Shown here: piece by piece, positions 5,393 through 13,185 of the stretch | How positions within the stretch are numbered: position 1 is the stretch's first letter | Layout of the letters: every line of letters starts with the position of its first letter | NCBI GenBank assembly: GCA_041650355.1 | Contig: JBAZLI010000017.1 | Location: 1 to 14,451 of the forward strand | Source of the DNA: Candidatus Micrarchaeia archaeon | GTDB lineage: Archaea > Micrarchaeota > Micrarchaeia > Anstonellales > Bilamarchaeaceae | Direction: 5' to 3' | Length of the DNA: 14,451 nucleotides | Notes under the pieces: generated by a model | Seen by the model: the letters and a program-made list of their open reading frames with translations, nothing else | What the model was told of the DNA's origin: nothing | The model's database searches: none | Translations under genes and position numbers: made by a program

Positions 5393-5842
5393 TCAAAGCC
5401 TGAGCCTTCCGTTGCCTCCGAACTGCTCAAGCGTTATCTTGGTATTGACCCTCTGCACCCCCGGAACCACCGCAATCTCGCCGGTTATGGAATTGAGCAT
5501 CTCGATGTCCTTGCAGATGACCACCACGATTCCGTCGTATTCCCCAGTGGTCCCATAGGCGTAGTGCACGAAGCTCTGCTTACCTATGTTCTTCATGACC
5601 CTGTGCGGGTCCCCCTCCACATCCACCTGGATTATCGCTATTATCCCGTAGCCGAGTTTTTTGTAGTTCAGCACCGGCGCATAGCGCTCTATCACGCCTT
5701 CCTCCTCCATCCTCTTCATGCGCTCTATGACCGTGTTGGGGTGCATGCGCACGCGCTTGGCTATCTCGCGGTACGGCATCCTCGCGTTCTCATCCAACAA
5801 CCGTAAAATGCCCACATCTTTTTCGTCGTATTCGAATCCCAT
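5393..5842 (-). CDS. Lrp/AsnC-family transcription regulator
   Basis: A 149-residue protein with the classical two-part layout: an N-terminal winged HTH (YDEKDVGILRLLDENARMPY, then REIAKRVRMHPNTVIERMKR, residues ~5-50) and a C-terminal RAM/ligand-binding domain (IIAIIQVDVEGDPHRVMKNI ... YGTTGEYDGIVVVICKDIEM ... VPGVQRVNTKITLEQFG). Family members form dimers to octamers and regulate amino-acid or central metabolism genes, often including their own, in response to small effectors. TTG at 5860 would extend the frame by 6 codons, but ATG 5842 lies 26 bases from a strong A/T box (5862-5873) and matches the family start MGFEYDEKD. An 18-bp near-palindrome covers the start codon and probably serves autoregulation. 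Upstream of the PRC-barrel gene, same strand. Confidence 0.93.
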   Translation of the reverse strand: MGFEYDEKDVGILRLLDENARMPYREIAKRVRMHPNTVIERMKRMEEEGVIERYAPVLNYKKLGYGIIAIIQVDVEGDPHRVMKNIGKQSFVHYAYGTTGEYDGIVVVICKDIEMLNSITGEIAVVPGVQRVNTKITLEQFGGNGRLRL

Positions 5843-5859
5843 GTTTATACGTTTACACA
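5842..5859. promoter_or_regulatory. Near-palindrome at the Lrp-type gene start, candidate operator
   Basis: TGTTTATACGTTTACACA matches its own reverse complement at 14 of 18 positions. It begins at the start codon of a predicted leaderless gene and lies just downstream of its TATA box, where a bound regulator would block transcription. Confidence 0.4.
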
Positions 5860-5861
5860 AT

Positions 5862-5873
5862 AAAATTTTAAAA
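5862..5873 (-). promoter_or_regulatory. TATA box of the Lrp-type gene
   Basis: A continuous A/T run (TTTTAAAATTTT on the minus strand) centred 26 bases before ATG 5842. Confidence 0.5.
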
Positions 5874-5907
5874 TGCTGTACATTAGCACAGTAGAAAGTG
5901 GAAAAGA

Positions 5908-5917
5908 TATATATTAA
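5908..5917 (+). promoter_or_regulatory. TATA-like box of the small helical protein gene
   Basis: ATATATATTA is followed at about 25 bases by a predicted start near 5938-5940. That leaves a ~21-nt leader long enough for the Shine-Dalgarno site at 5950-5956. A second A/T run at 5927-5934 is an alternative but would remove that site from the mRNA. Confidence 0.4.
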
Positions 5918-5949
5918 TCACAATAGATTTTAAAGCGGGTGAACAATCC

Positions 5950-5956
5950 GAGGTGG
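5950..5956 (+). promoter_or_regulatory. Shine-Dalgarno site before ATG 5961
   Basis: GAGGTGG, 4 bases before the ATG. It supports this start and shows that this gene has a leader. Confidence 0.65.
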
Positions 5957-5960
5957 GAAC

Positions 5961-6227
5961 ATGCAAGCCAACAACGAAGCTGTCGAAATGATACAGGAAC
6001 TGGACAGCACCGTCAGGAGGAAAGAGTTCAGCACCGAAAGGTTGAATCGCGTAATCGAGCTTAGCATCGCGCTGAGGGACAGGCACCTGAAGAAGCTCGA
6101 AGACGGGGAAAGGCAGCGGGTGCTCGACATACTGCGGACCGCGAAGGTGCAGGCGCTTTCCCATGATTCCGCGTATACTTACCTGGAACACCTCCAGCTT
6201 CTGGAAAAAGACATAGCCGGATGCTGA
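5961..6227 (+). CDS. Small helical protein, unknown function
   Basis: An 88-residue soluble protein rich in charged residues and leucine. Heptad-like segments (AVEMIQELDSTVRRKEFS, TERLNRVIELSIALRDRHL, YLEHLQLLEKDI) suggest a bundle of three or four helices and possible self-association. There is no signal peptide, membrane segment or catalytic motif, and a single cysteine is the last residue. I do not recognise a family. It is divergent from the Lrp-type gene across ~118 bases and could be a target of that regulator. A clear Shine-Dalgarno site and a codon pattern like its neighbours argue that it is real. Confidence 0.75.
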   Translation: MQANNEAVEMIQELDSTVRRKEFSTERLNRVIELSIALRDRHLKKLEDGERQRVLDILRTAKVQALSHDSAYTYLEHLQLLEKDIAGC

Positions 6228-6298
6228 AGAGCCCTTCACCGGGCCATTTGCGTGTTCGCGGGCCCAAGGCTTATTCTACAGAGGTGTCTGTCCGGAGT
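6228..6298. other. Short convergent intergenic gap
   Basis: Seventy-one bases between two converging genes. It contains a small inverted repeat (ACAGA-GGTG-TCTGT, 6278-6291) and GC-rich GGGCC/GGCCC arms (6241-6255), but no poly-T run, so I cannot call a terminator for either strand. Confidence 0.3.
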
Positions 6299-6853
6299 TC
6301 ATTCCTCGCCGTAGGTTTCGAAATAGAAATCCGAAAAGGCGTAGGCCAGCGGGTCCTCGAGAAACAGCTTCTGCACGTCTTCCCCTGAAAGGAGCGAGCC
6401 GCTTTCCGGATTGATTATGTGCTGTTCGCCCTTCCACTCGTAGCCCACGTAGATTTTCCTGCTCCTGGCTATGAGCACCTTCGCGGTGGGGGAGCCGAAG
6501 GAGCGCAGGAGCGATGCGAGAAGGAGCGCCTGGTCAGTCACGTCCCCTGCCTTGAGCCGGTCCATCGTCTCGAAGTCTATCCAGAAGCTCACCGGGGGCT
6601 CCACGTTCTCTATGCCCTTTATGTAGTTGATGCAGTTGCGCACCGCCTTTTCGAAGTCCCTCTCGTATTCGTATGGCTTCAAATCCTCCGAGAGCCGTTC
6701 GTTGAGCTTCCGTATGAATTCGTTGTACGGCGATATCCTCTCCCTGAGCTCGGAGACGCTCTTGTGCTCGTTCTGCTCTATGAGTTCCTTGTAACGCGAG
6801 ATGATGAGCTCGTAAATCCGCGTCCTGGCTTCGCTGGAAGCGCCGTTTTCCAT
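6299..6853 (-). CDS. Transglutaminase-like fold protein lacking the catalytic cysteine
   Basis: A 184-residue soluble protein. Residues 1-~85 are helical and charged. Residues ~98-150 resemble the core of transglutaminase-like (papain-type) domains: RLKAGDVTDQALLLASLLRS (100-118), then a strand pair KVLIARSRKIYVGYEWKGEQ and HIINPESGS. In active family members the helix begins with a cysteine after Gly-Asp (GDC-x-D); here that position is valine (V105). A histidine (H145) and an aspartate (D107) remain nearby. It therefore probably binds proteins or peptides rather than catalysing; the assignment is moderate. GTG 6874 would add 7 residues, but ATG 6853 is 27 bases from a TTTAAG box, suggesting a leaderless start. 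Confidence 0.75.
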   Translation of the reverse strand: MENGASSEARTRIYELIISRYKELIEQNEHKSVSELRERISPYNEFIRKLNERLSEDLKPYEYERDFEKAVRNCINYIKGIENVEPPVSFWIDFETMDRLKAGDVTDQALLLASLLRSFGSPTAKVLIARSRKIYVGYEWKGEQHIINPESGSLLSGEDVQKLFLEDPLAYAFSDFYFETYGEE

Positions 6854-6876
6854 GCTTTTTGTTCTCAGAGACACTT

Positions 6877-6882
6877 CTTAAA
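6877..6882 (-). promoter_or_regulatory. TATA-like box of the transglutaminase-like gene
   Basis: TTTAAG on the minus strand, centred 27 bases before ATG 6853. Confidence 0.35.
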
Positions 6883-6895
6883 CATTTCCATACAC

Positions 6896-6903
6896 AATAT
6901 TTT
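6896..6903 (+). promoter_or_regulatory. TATA-like box upstream of the aCPSF2-like RNase gene
   Basis: AATATTTT would start transcription near 6925, giving a leader of about 107 bases that begins just before a perfect hairpin. A weaker A/T element at 6969-6976 (CTAAAATT) would give a ~34-base leader instead. The choice cannot be settled from sequence. Confidence 0.35.
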
Positions 6904-6930
6904 CGCAGAAAGATTGCACTAGCCCGTTTT

Positions 6931-6945
6931 CCCACAGGATGTGGG
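6931..6945 (+). promoter_or_regulatory. Perfect hairpin in the RNase gene leader
   Basis: CCCACA-GGA-TGTGGG, six perfect base pairs with a three-base loop, 87 bases before the ATG. Weaker GC hairpins follow (CCGC-TTC-GCGG at about 6978-6988). There is no coding sequence over it. It may be a structured 5' leader or a DNA operator. Confidence 0.4.
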
Positions 6946-7031
6946 AGGGCGGCGCGCAAAAGAAGGGCCTAAAATTCCGCTTCGCGGCGTTTTCGGCCGT
7001 TTCGGAGTACGTGCAGGGGTCAGCTTAGACT

Positions 7032-8336
7032 ATGAAAGTTACGTTTTACGGCGGAGTGGGGGAGGTGGGCAGGTCCTCCGCGCTCCTCGAGTCAGGGGAA
7101 AAAAACCTGCTCCTGGACGCCGGGATAAAGCTCGGCGAGAAAATCGAGCGCCCGCTCATCCCAGAAGAGAAGATAGGGCAGATACGGAACGTAGTGGTGA
7201 GCCACGCGCACCTGGACCACTCGGGATTCCTCCCGCACATGTACGCGAGGAGCTTCGCGCGCCCGGAGATTTTTTCCACCAAGCCCACCAGGGATTTGAT
7301 GGGCGTGCTTCTCGCGGATTACCTAAAGATACAGAAAATCAAGGAGCAGAAGCTCGAGTTCGGCGAGAGCGAAGTCAACGAGCTGATGCAGAAGATAAGG
7401 CTCCAGGAGTTCGGGAAGCCTTTCAGGGCAGATTTCAGCATCGCGTTTCTGAACGCGGGCCACATACTCGGGAGCGCGATGACCCTTGTTGAGGAAGACG
7501 GGAAAAAATTACTCTACTCAGGGGACATAAGCATGAGGAACACGCGCATTCTCGAGGGCGCCCAGCGCGGCGTGCACGCGGAGACGCTCATAGTGGAAAG
7601 CACTTACGGGGGGAAGGATGACGTGCTCCCGAGCGCCAAGGAGTCCATGCTCCGCTTCATCACCAGCATAAATGAAACGCTCAAAGATGGCGGATTCGTG
7701 CTCATCCCCTCGTTTGCAGTGGGCAGGGCGCAGGAGATACTCCTCGCATTGGAAGATTACATGCGCTCCGGAGTGCTCACCAAGGTCCCGATTTACATTG
7801 ACGGGATGATACTGAAGGCGATGCGCATATACCGGCAGAACGTGATTTACGCGAGCGAGTCCATAAAGATGCGCATACTCACCTCTGATGATGATCCTTT
7901 CAAGAGCAGGTTCTTCCATGTCCCGCGCACGAAAAACCGCGAGGACGTTTTCAGGGAGCCCGCGATAATAATAACCACGAGCGGGATGCTCCTCGGAGGG
8001 CCTGCGCTCATATACCTGGAGCGCATGTGTTCGGACCCGAAGAACAAGCTCATCATAGTGGGCTACCAGGCCCAGGGCACGCTCGGGAGGGAAATCCTCG
8101 AAGGGAAGAAGCGGGTCCGCGTGGGGGAGCGCGAAATGGAATTGCGCATGAAGGTGGAAAACATAAGGATTTCAGGCCACGCTGACAGGAACGAGCTGCT
8201 CCAGTTCATAAAAGGGGTGAAGGGGCTGAAGAAGGTGTTCCTGGTGCACGGGGAGCACGGAGGCGAACTCAGGGAGGAGCTGGAGATGGATTACGATGTT
8301 GTCGTTCCGGCGCTGCTCGAAGAGCACAGCATATAA
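7032..8336 (+). CDS. beta-CASP metallo-beta-lactamase ribonuclease (aCPSF2-like)
   Basis: A zinc-dependent RNase of the archaeal CPSF group, which processes and degrades RNA as an endonuclease and/or 5'-3' exonuclease. The 434-residue product has every catalytic motif: HAHLDH (residues 58-63), H144 in AGHILGSA, D165 in SGDIS, and the beta-CASP acid E189 in VESTYGG, H383 in ISGHADR and H406 in VHGE. The beta-CASP insert runs from about 190 to 370 and includes IPSFAVGRAQE. It starts directly with the lactamase fold and lacks N-terminal KH domains, which separates it from the termination factor aCPSF1/FttA and fits the shorter aCPSF2 type. The start is ATG 7032 at the first family strand. Its long, structured leader could be an autoregulatory target. 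Confidence 0.93.
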   Translation: MKVTFYGGVGEVGRSSALLESGEKNLLLDAGIKLGEKIERPLIPEEKIGQIRNVVVSHAHLDHSGFLPHMYARSFARPEIFSTKPTRDLMGVLLADYLKIQKIKEQKLEFGESEVNELMQKIRLQEFGKPFRADFSIAFLNAGHILGSAMTLVEEDGKKLLYSGDISMRNTRILEGAQRGVHAETLIVESTYGGKDDVLPSAKESMLRFITSINETLKDGGFVLIPSFAVGRAQEILLALEDYMRSGVLTKVPIYIDGMILKAMRIYRQNVIYASESIKMRILTSDDDPFKSRFFHVPRTKNREDVFREPAIIITTSGMLLGGPALIYLERMCSDPKNKLIIVGYQAQGTLGREILEGKKRVRVGEREMELRMKVENIRISGHADRNELLQFIKGVKGLKKVFLVHGEHGGELREELEMDYDVVVPALLEEHSI

Positions 8337-8337
8337 A

Positions 8338-8348
8338 TATTTAAAAAT
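8338..8348 (+). promoter_or_regulatory. TATA box of the anchored surface protein gene
   Basis: TATTTAAAAAT, right after the RNase stop codon and centred about 25 bases before ATG 8369; leaderless spacing. It marks the start of the surface-protein locus. Confidence 0.55.
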
Positions 8349-8368
8349 AGGAACAACGATGTAAGCGC

Positions 8369-8821
8369 ATGAGAAAAATCATCGCTTTGCTGGTGCTTTT
8401 GCTTTTTTCAACCTCCTTTTCGCTCAACGTGTCTGCCAACAGGCAGCCCGGGGAGATAATCTTCCTCGTTGACGGGAACCATTACGAAAAATTGAACCTC
8501 ACGTTCCTGATTTTCGTTGACGGGAAGCAGGTCAACGATGTGGAAAAGAACGAAGTGATGCTTCCCCAGCTGTATTCCGTGAGGCACAACGGCACAGGAG
8601 CCTACGGGCTCAGGGTCGTGGATTCAAACGGGGGATCCGCGAGCGCCGAAGTGAACCTCACGCAGGAATCGCAGGCGCAACAGCCCGAGGTCCCGGCCGA
8701 ACAGCAGAAAAAGGAAGACGAGCAAAGCACGCTTTATGCGATTATTGCAGCGCTCGCGGGCATAATAGTGCTCGCGCTGATTCTGTTAAGGTTTTTAAAG
8801 TCTAATAGTGATAATAAATAG
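8369..8821 (+). CDS. Small membrane-anchored surface protein
   Basis: A 150-residue protein. Residues 1-~23 form a signal peptide (MRKIIALLVLLLFSTSFSLN). Residues ~25-98 form a strand-rich domain, possibly Ig-like, with several N-glycosylation sequons (NVS, NLT, NGT, NLT). A Gln/Glu/Pro/Lys linker spans ~98-117. One transmembrane helix (~120-140, YAIIAALAGIIVLALILL) is followed by a short tail with basic and polar residues. Predicted type I topology puts the domain outside. No family is recognised. It is followed by the giant-protein gene, whose promoter lies inside its last codons, so the two can be transcribed together or separately. A role as membrane receptor or anchor for the giant protein is inference from position only. 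Confidence 0.8.
   Translation: MRKIIALLVLLLFSTSFSLNVSANRQPGEIIFLVDGNHYEKLNLTFLIFVDGKQVNDVEKNEVMLPQLYSVRHNGTGAYGLRVVDSNGGSASAEVNLTQESQAQQPEVPAEQQKKEDEQSTLYAIIAALAGIIVLALILLRFLKSNSDNK
8792..8799 (+). promoter_or_regulatory. Internal TATA-like box before the giant-protein gene
   Basis: TTTTTAAA inside the 3' end of the preceding gene, with predicted transcription start at about 8821. This leaves a ~16-base leader containing the Shine-Dalgarno site. Confidence 0.4.
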
Positions 8822-8826
8822 GTGAA

Positions 8827-8832
8827 AGGTGG
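8827..8832 (+). promoter_or_regulatory. Shine-Dalgarno site of the giant-protein gene
   Basis: AGGTGG, 4 bases before ATG 8837. It favours that start over the in-frame GTG at 8822. Confidence 0.65.
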
Positions 8833-8836
8833 AAAT

Positions 8837-11800
8837 ATGGCCCAAAACACAATCCCTGCATCTCCTTCAGCTACCGTAGTTCCGTTTGTTGAAACATCAA
8901 AATCCGAATTGAAATCGTTCCTGGATAAGCTTGGAATCCCGCAAAATCTTAGTAGCGAATTTTGCACAAAAATGAATGTTTCTACTTTAGTGCAATTCCG
9001 GGCAAAAATGGAGGAATACTCATTCACAGGCGTGAGCGGCATAAAGAGCATATTCGACAAGAATTTTGACGCTTCAGCAAACCAGATGCACATCGCTGCG
9101 CTTGCAGGATGCATGCGCGCTTCCCTTATCCTGAAAGAAAACCTCGCAGGCGTAACGGATTCAAGGGAGCAGGCGAAAATAATAGGGACTGTGATATACA
9201 GGCACCTGACAAAGTTTGAGGGCCCGGTCTATATAGAGGGGCAGACGAACAAGCCGAACATCCCATTCGTTGCGATAATGGGCATGGCTGAATTGGGTTT
9301 CTCGAAGCTGAAAGAGCAAACCGGTGATCCCAAGTGGTCCAGGCTTCAGGCAGACTATATCGAATTCCTCAAGCCGCATCTGAGAGTGAATACTTCCCTG
9401 CAAAAAACCGAGGACAGGGCCAAGTCTGTCTACGATGCTTTAAACACGAACAGGAGCGAGCTTGAATCTTTCTTTCTGGCCACCATGGTGAAGTGCAGGG
9501 AAATATCCGAAGACAAGAGCTACTCAACCGACGACCTGAATCGCTTGGCAAAAACGATTGGAACTTGGATCGAAGGCGCTCCAAAAAGGGCCGGGCAATA
9601 CACCGATGCGCTGAGCGATGAAAGGTTCAAGAAAAAGCTCAGAAGCAAGATGGACGAGCCTGAGGAAATAATGCACCTCCAAAGGTACTTGATTTACTAC
9701 TTGGGCCAGCAAATAATCTCTTCACCCCTGTCTGTTTCTGAAAAAACAATAACTGCATTCATGGACTCCAACCTCTGGAAATATATTGGGGACAACGCCC
9801 TTGCCTACATAGGCTACACCCAGAGTGTATCGGGCAAAAAGCACATAGAAATGATAAGGCTGGCAACAGCCCCGCTTCTGCCCCAGCTCGGATATTTAAG
9901 CGACAGCAAAAAACCCGAGGACCAAATCATTTTCAAAACTCTGATGAGGCAGCTCCTGGATTATTCACTAAACAGGAAAATGAGCGACGCGGAAAGAACA
10001 GCGAAATTGTCCAAATGGCAGGATGAGGTTCTGGCATCGTACAATTCCCTGCTTCCGCAGGGGCTTCGCCTTAATCTGAGCAATAAGGGTGAAAAGCTGC
10101 TGGCCTACCTGTTCCTCCCGGAGCAGTTCGAGCAGGCGACAACAATACACGGTGAAAGATGGAAAGCCAAGCTTGTCGATTCCCTGGGTTCGATTGCCTC
10201 GGTTTTCGGAGTGCAGCCGGATTCGGTTCTGCACATGTTCGAAACCGAATCAGCGAGGCAGAGCCAAATCCTCGTCCAGGGGAGCGAATTTTTCAAAAGC
10301 CTCGCGCAGAAAGGGTACAAGAAAGAGGAGATATTCTGGGCTGCGTTGGACCTGATTCCAACGCTCAGCGATTTGGCCATCCGATCCAAGCCGGGCGACA
10401 ATCCGGCAAAAGTGCTCCTGGATTCGCTGTCCAGCTACGTTCCTGACAGAAACACCCTGAAAAAGAGCTTCTCGGAGCTCCCGCGCCAATTGCGAACTTC
10501 GGAAACCGAAAGGGAGTACATGGCCCAGGGCGTGAGGAACTACCTGGTCGAAGGACTGAACCGGAAATATGTGGACGCAACTGCATCTGCGATGGCCGAC
10601 CTGGCTTCCTATCTTGGTCTCCCTCTGGAGAAAGAACTGACTGCGCAGAACGCGGTTTCTGGACTGCTTGCTTCCGAGACTTTCAAGAGCTCCAGGTTGT
10701 TCACAATGCTGAAAGCATCCGGCTATAGCGACCAGTCCATAGCCACAGCGGCGTTCCTGGCTCTTTCGAGCCAAACGATACAAACAACGTTCATGAAATA
10801 TAAAAACGCAGCCCAGATTCTGGACGCCGCAATGCAGAATGTTGATAGCTGGACGTATCTCATGTCCAAAGATGCCGCACGGTTAGTTATTCCATCTACT
10901 GCTGCATCCACCATCGTTGGCTCGTTGGAGGAAGGGATAGACAAGGTTCTGAAAGGCACAACCCAAGGAGGGCGCAGGCTAGATTCCACTCTGCAAGCCC
11001 AGATGGCCGCTCCGGAAATAATCCGCGAAGAAAATTTGGCTGGGACGGTGCAGTTAAACAGCCGCAAGCTCTGGGATCTTACACCCAACCAGTTGTGCGA
11101 TGCCCTGTTTTTCGGTGCCGGCGCACTTGATACTCAAATGAAATGCTTCAGGAAGCAGATGAAGGAAGGCACTGTTACGCCTGAAGGAGACATTAAGGCG
11201 CAGTACGGAGAGGCTCGCTTCCGCCTGACTTCTGATACAGTGAACGCAGAACAGATGAACCGAGCTCTCGCCTTTTACAGCCGCGAATTGGGAAGCTGGA
11301 ATTACGATAAAATAACCCGTGCTGTCGACTCTAACCCGGTGTACGCGACTGTTTTCGATGTCGCTAAGGCAAAGGTCGACTTGCTCTTCCCGAATTATGA
11401 TGCGGAACAGAAGAAGACTGAAATCACAAAATGGTTCGTTGCAGAGTTCGCAAAAATCAACAAGGAGTACAGCGGCGCGGTAGATTTGACCATAGAGCAG
11501 ATCAATCTGCGATTGACCCAGCCCATCTCAACTCCGATTAGAGGGCCGAGGGGCATCGGCCTGCCGAAGATACCAGAACTTACTCCTGCCATTCTGCGCC
11601 AGATGCTGTCCACTCCGGGAAACGGGATGCAGGAATACCTATCTGCCTCCAATCTGACATTTGTCCTGATAAGGGACGGAAAAATAATGGAAACCCTTGG
11701 CACAAAGAAAGGGGAAACGTACGCAGTAGGTTCAGATTTAGAATGGAAAAAACTTCGCCCCAGCGATTACATCGCAGTGCTGGATGGCGAGCAAAAGCTG

Positions 11801-13183
11801 CTTGGCTTCAACACCGGCATAAACTACGCATTGGGCTTCGGCGTGGACAGGAAGCACTGGATTTTCAAGAATGGAGACCAGAAAGTAGTGCTCACAATGT
11901 ACAATATAACCGCCAAGGGGAACGGCTTTGAAATCAAGCTCACGCCCCAACCGGAGCGCCCGTCCCTTAGGACCAACGTGGTCACAAATGAGGCGCTCAA
12001 AACCATTCCTGGAATCGGTCGTGACAAATTGATTCTAAGGGAACAGCAGTGGACAACTCCGCTTTCAATACGCACGCTGCGCGCATCAGCCCCGCTGCCA
12101 GTCATATTTCCGCCGATAATGTCCAGCACCGAGTTCAATACCCGCATGAACATAATATATGACCCAAGCGCTTTGCCTAACGAACGGGTAAAAGTAATCA
12201 GCCTTGCAAAAGTGCTCACTGCCTGGGGAATCCCAACCCAGGCTGGCGAGGGAGGAAGCACTGCCTTGGAGATAAAGAACCGCCTTATTGAAATGGTTGA
12301 CAGCAATGTTTTGCCCATGATAAAGGACAAACTGCCCACGCAGATTGGCCAATCACAAACCTTCTTTATCAACGATGCCTTTGGCTCGGTTACCCTAGGC
12401 TCCACATCTGCATCCGATTACCTGAAGCTGGTGATAACCAAGACCGAAACCGGATACACCATAGAGAAATTCGGCGTCGAGGGATACGACAAGGGCAATT
12501 CCTGGGTATTCAGCGGGATTATCGAATCCAACAAGCTCGTAGTCCAAAAAATACTCGGCTACTCGTTCCTGAGCGCCGAAATCTTCAGGATGGGCTTGCC
12601 GGCTGGCTGGTCGATGAGCACATCGCTCAACGTAGGCATACCCATGAAGCTCTCCAAAGTCGGGCCGCTGTGGCTTCCATCCGGAATAGCCAAAGACAGC
12701 AAGTTCCTTGTGATGCCCAGCATGCAATTCGAGTCCCCCCGCTATCGGCTTTCCGGGGACTGGACCGGCACGTTCTATGGCGGGTACATATTCGGTTCGC
12801 AGGGCACTGTTTTCGGAGGCGCAGATATTCAGCGCAATATCGGAAACAGACTGACGTTCAGCGCAGGTGCAGGAATATCGAACAAAACTCCATCTCCATA
12901 CATTGGAGTGATGGCCGGCATCACCAACTCAATAGCAGCAGGAGGTGGCCTGATGTTCGACCCGTCCAACGGTTTAGGCGGCTACGGACGCGTAAAAATA
13001 AGCCGGGTCGGCTTTACATTATCCCTCGCTTCTCTAGCAATGACCCCGGGCCTCGCCGCGGCGCTGGGATTCACGTACTACAGCGATGAAGGGAAGGCGT
13101 ATTCGCTGCAGTCCCTGATACCCTCGACGATAGTAAAAGGAATAAAAAATATTAGGGGCAGAAAGAGGAAGTACGGTGCTTGA
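8837..13183 (+). CDS. Giant 1448-residue protein with strand-rich, barrel-like C-terminus, unknown function
   Basis: No family recognised. Residues 1-~890 are mostly helical with no clear repeats and no predicted signal peptide; the N-terminus is MAQNTIPASPSATVVPFVET. A proline/glycine hinge (TPIRGPRGIGLPKIPELTP, ~899-917) leads to mixed strand regions (~921-1085 and ~1174-1243) around a short helical part (~1112-1168). Residues ~1255-1425 alternate aromatic, small and polar residues with many glycines (TGTFYGGYIFGSQGTVFGGA; LTFSAGAGIS; YIGVMAGITN; AAGGGLMFDPS; LGGYGRVKISRVGFTLSLA). This resembles amphipathic strands of outer-membrane barrels. The tail is basic (RGRKRKYGA). The frame is open throughout without a frameshift. 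It lies between two exported-protein genes, 2 bases from the next, so a surface or envelope role is likely, but the lack of a classical signal is a puzzle. Confidence 0.85.
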   Translation: MAQNTIPASPSATVVPFVETSKSELKSFLDKLGIPQNLSSEFCTKMNVSTLVQFRAKMEEYSFTGVSGIKSIFDKNFDASANQMHIAALAGCMRASLILKENLAGVTDSREQAKIIGTVIYRHLTKFEGPVYIEGQTNKPNIPFVAIMGMAELGFSKLKEQTGDPKWSRLQADYIEFLKPHLRVNTSLQKTEDRAKSVYDALNTNRSELESFFLATMVKCREISEDKSYSTDDLNRLAKTIGTWIEGAPKRAGQYTDALSDERFKKKLRSKMDEPEEIMHLQRYLIYYLGQQIISSPLSVSEKTITAFMDSNLWKYIGDNALAYIGYTQSVSGKKHIEMIRLATAPLLPQLGYLSDSKKPEDQIIFKTLMRQLLDYSLNRKMSDAERTAKLSKWQDEVLASYNSLLPQGLRLNLSNKGEKLLAYLFLPEQFEQATTIHGERWKAKLVDSLGSIASVFGVQPDSVLHMFETESARQSQILVQGSEFFKSLAQKGYKKEEIFWAALDLIPTLSDLAIRSKPGDNPAKVLLDSLSSYVPDRNTLKKSFSELPRQLRTSETEREYMAQGVRNYLVEGLNRKYVDATASAMADLASYLGLPLEKELTAQNAVSGLLASETFKSSRLFTMLKASGYSDQSIATAAFLALSSQTIQTTFMKYKNAAQILDAAMQNVDSWTYLMSKDAARLVIPSTAASTIVGSLEEGIDKVLKGTTQGGRRLDSTLQAQMAAPEIIREENLAGTVQLNSRKLWDLTPNQLCDALFFGAGALDTQMKCFRKQMKEGTVTPEGDIKAQYGEARFRLTSDTVNAEQMNRALAFYSRELGSWNYDKITRAVDSNPVYATVFDVAKAKVDLLFPNYDAEQKKTEITKWFVAEFAKINKEYSGAVDLTIEQINLRLTQPISTPIRGPRGIGLPKIPELTPAILRQMLSTPGNGMQEYLSASNLTFVLIRDGKIMETLGTKKGETYAVGSDLEWKKLRPSDYIAVLDGEQKLLGFNTGINYALGFGVDRKHWIFKNGDQKVVLTMYNITAKGNGFEIKLTPQPERPSLRTNVVTNEALKTIPGIGRDKLILREQQWTTPLSIRTLRASAPLPVIFPPIMSSTEFNTRMNIIYDPSALPNERVKVISLAKVLTAWGIPTQAGEGGSTALEIKNRLIEMVDSNVLPMIKDKLPTQIGQSQTFFINDAFGSVTLGSTSASDYLKLVITKTETGYTIEKFGVEGYDKGNSWVFSGIIESNKLVVQKILGYSFLSAEIFRMGLPAGWSMSTSLNVGIPMKLSKVGPLWLPSGIAKDSKFLVMPSMQFESPRYRLSGDWTGTFYGGYIFGSQGTVFGGADIQRNIGNRLTFSAGAGISNKTPSPYIGVMAGITNSIAAGGGLMFDPSNGLGGYGRVKISRVGFTLSLASLAMTPGLAAALGFTYYSDEGKAYSLQSLIPSTIVKGIKNIRGRKRKYGA

Positions 13184-13185
13184 CC

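Noticed and set aside
6228..6298. Intrinsic terminator between the convergent genes
   Set aside because: The inverted repeats are short and no T-run follows on either strand.
6941..7492. 183-residue open frame overlapping the RNase gene
   Set aside because: Very Arg/Gly/Pro-rich, out of frame with the complete beta-CASP enzyme; a composition artefact.
10159..10783. Several open frames on both strands inside the giant gene
   Set aside because: Overlap an uninterrupted 1448-codon frame and show no signals of their own.
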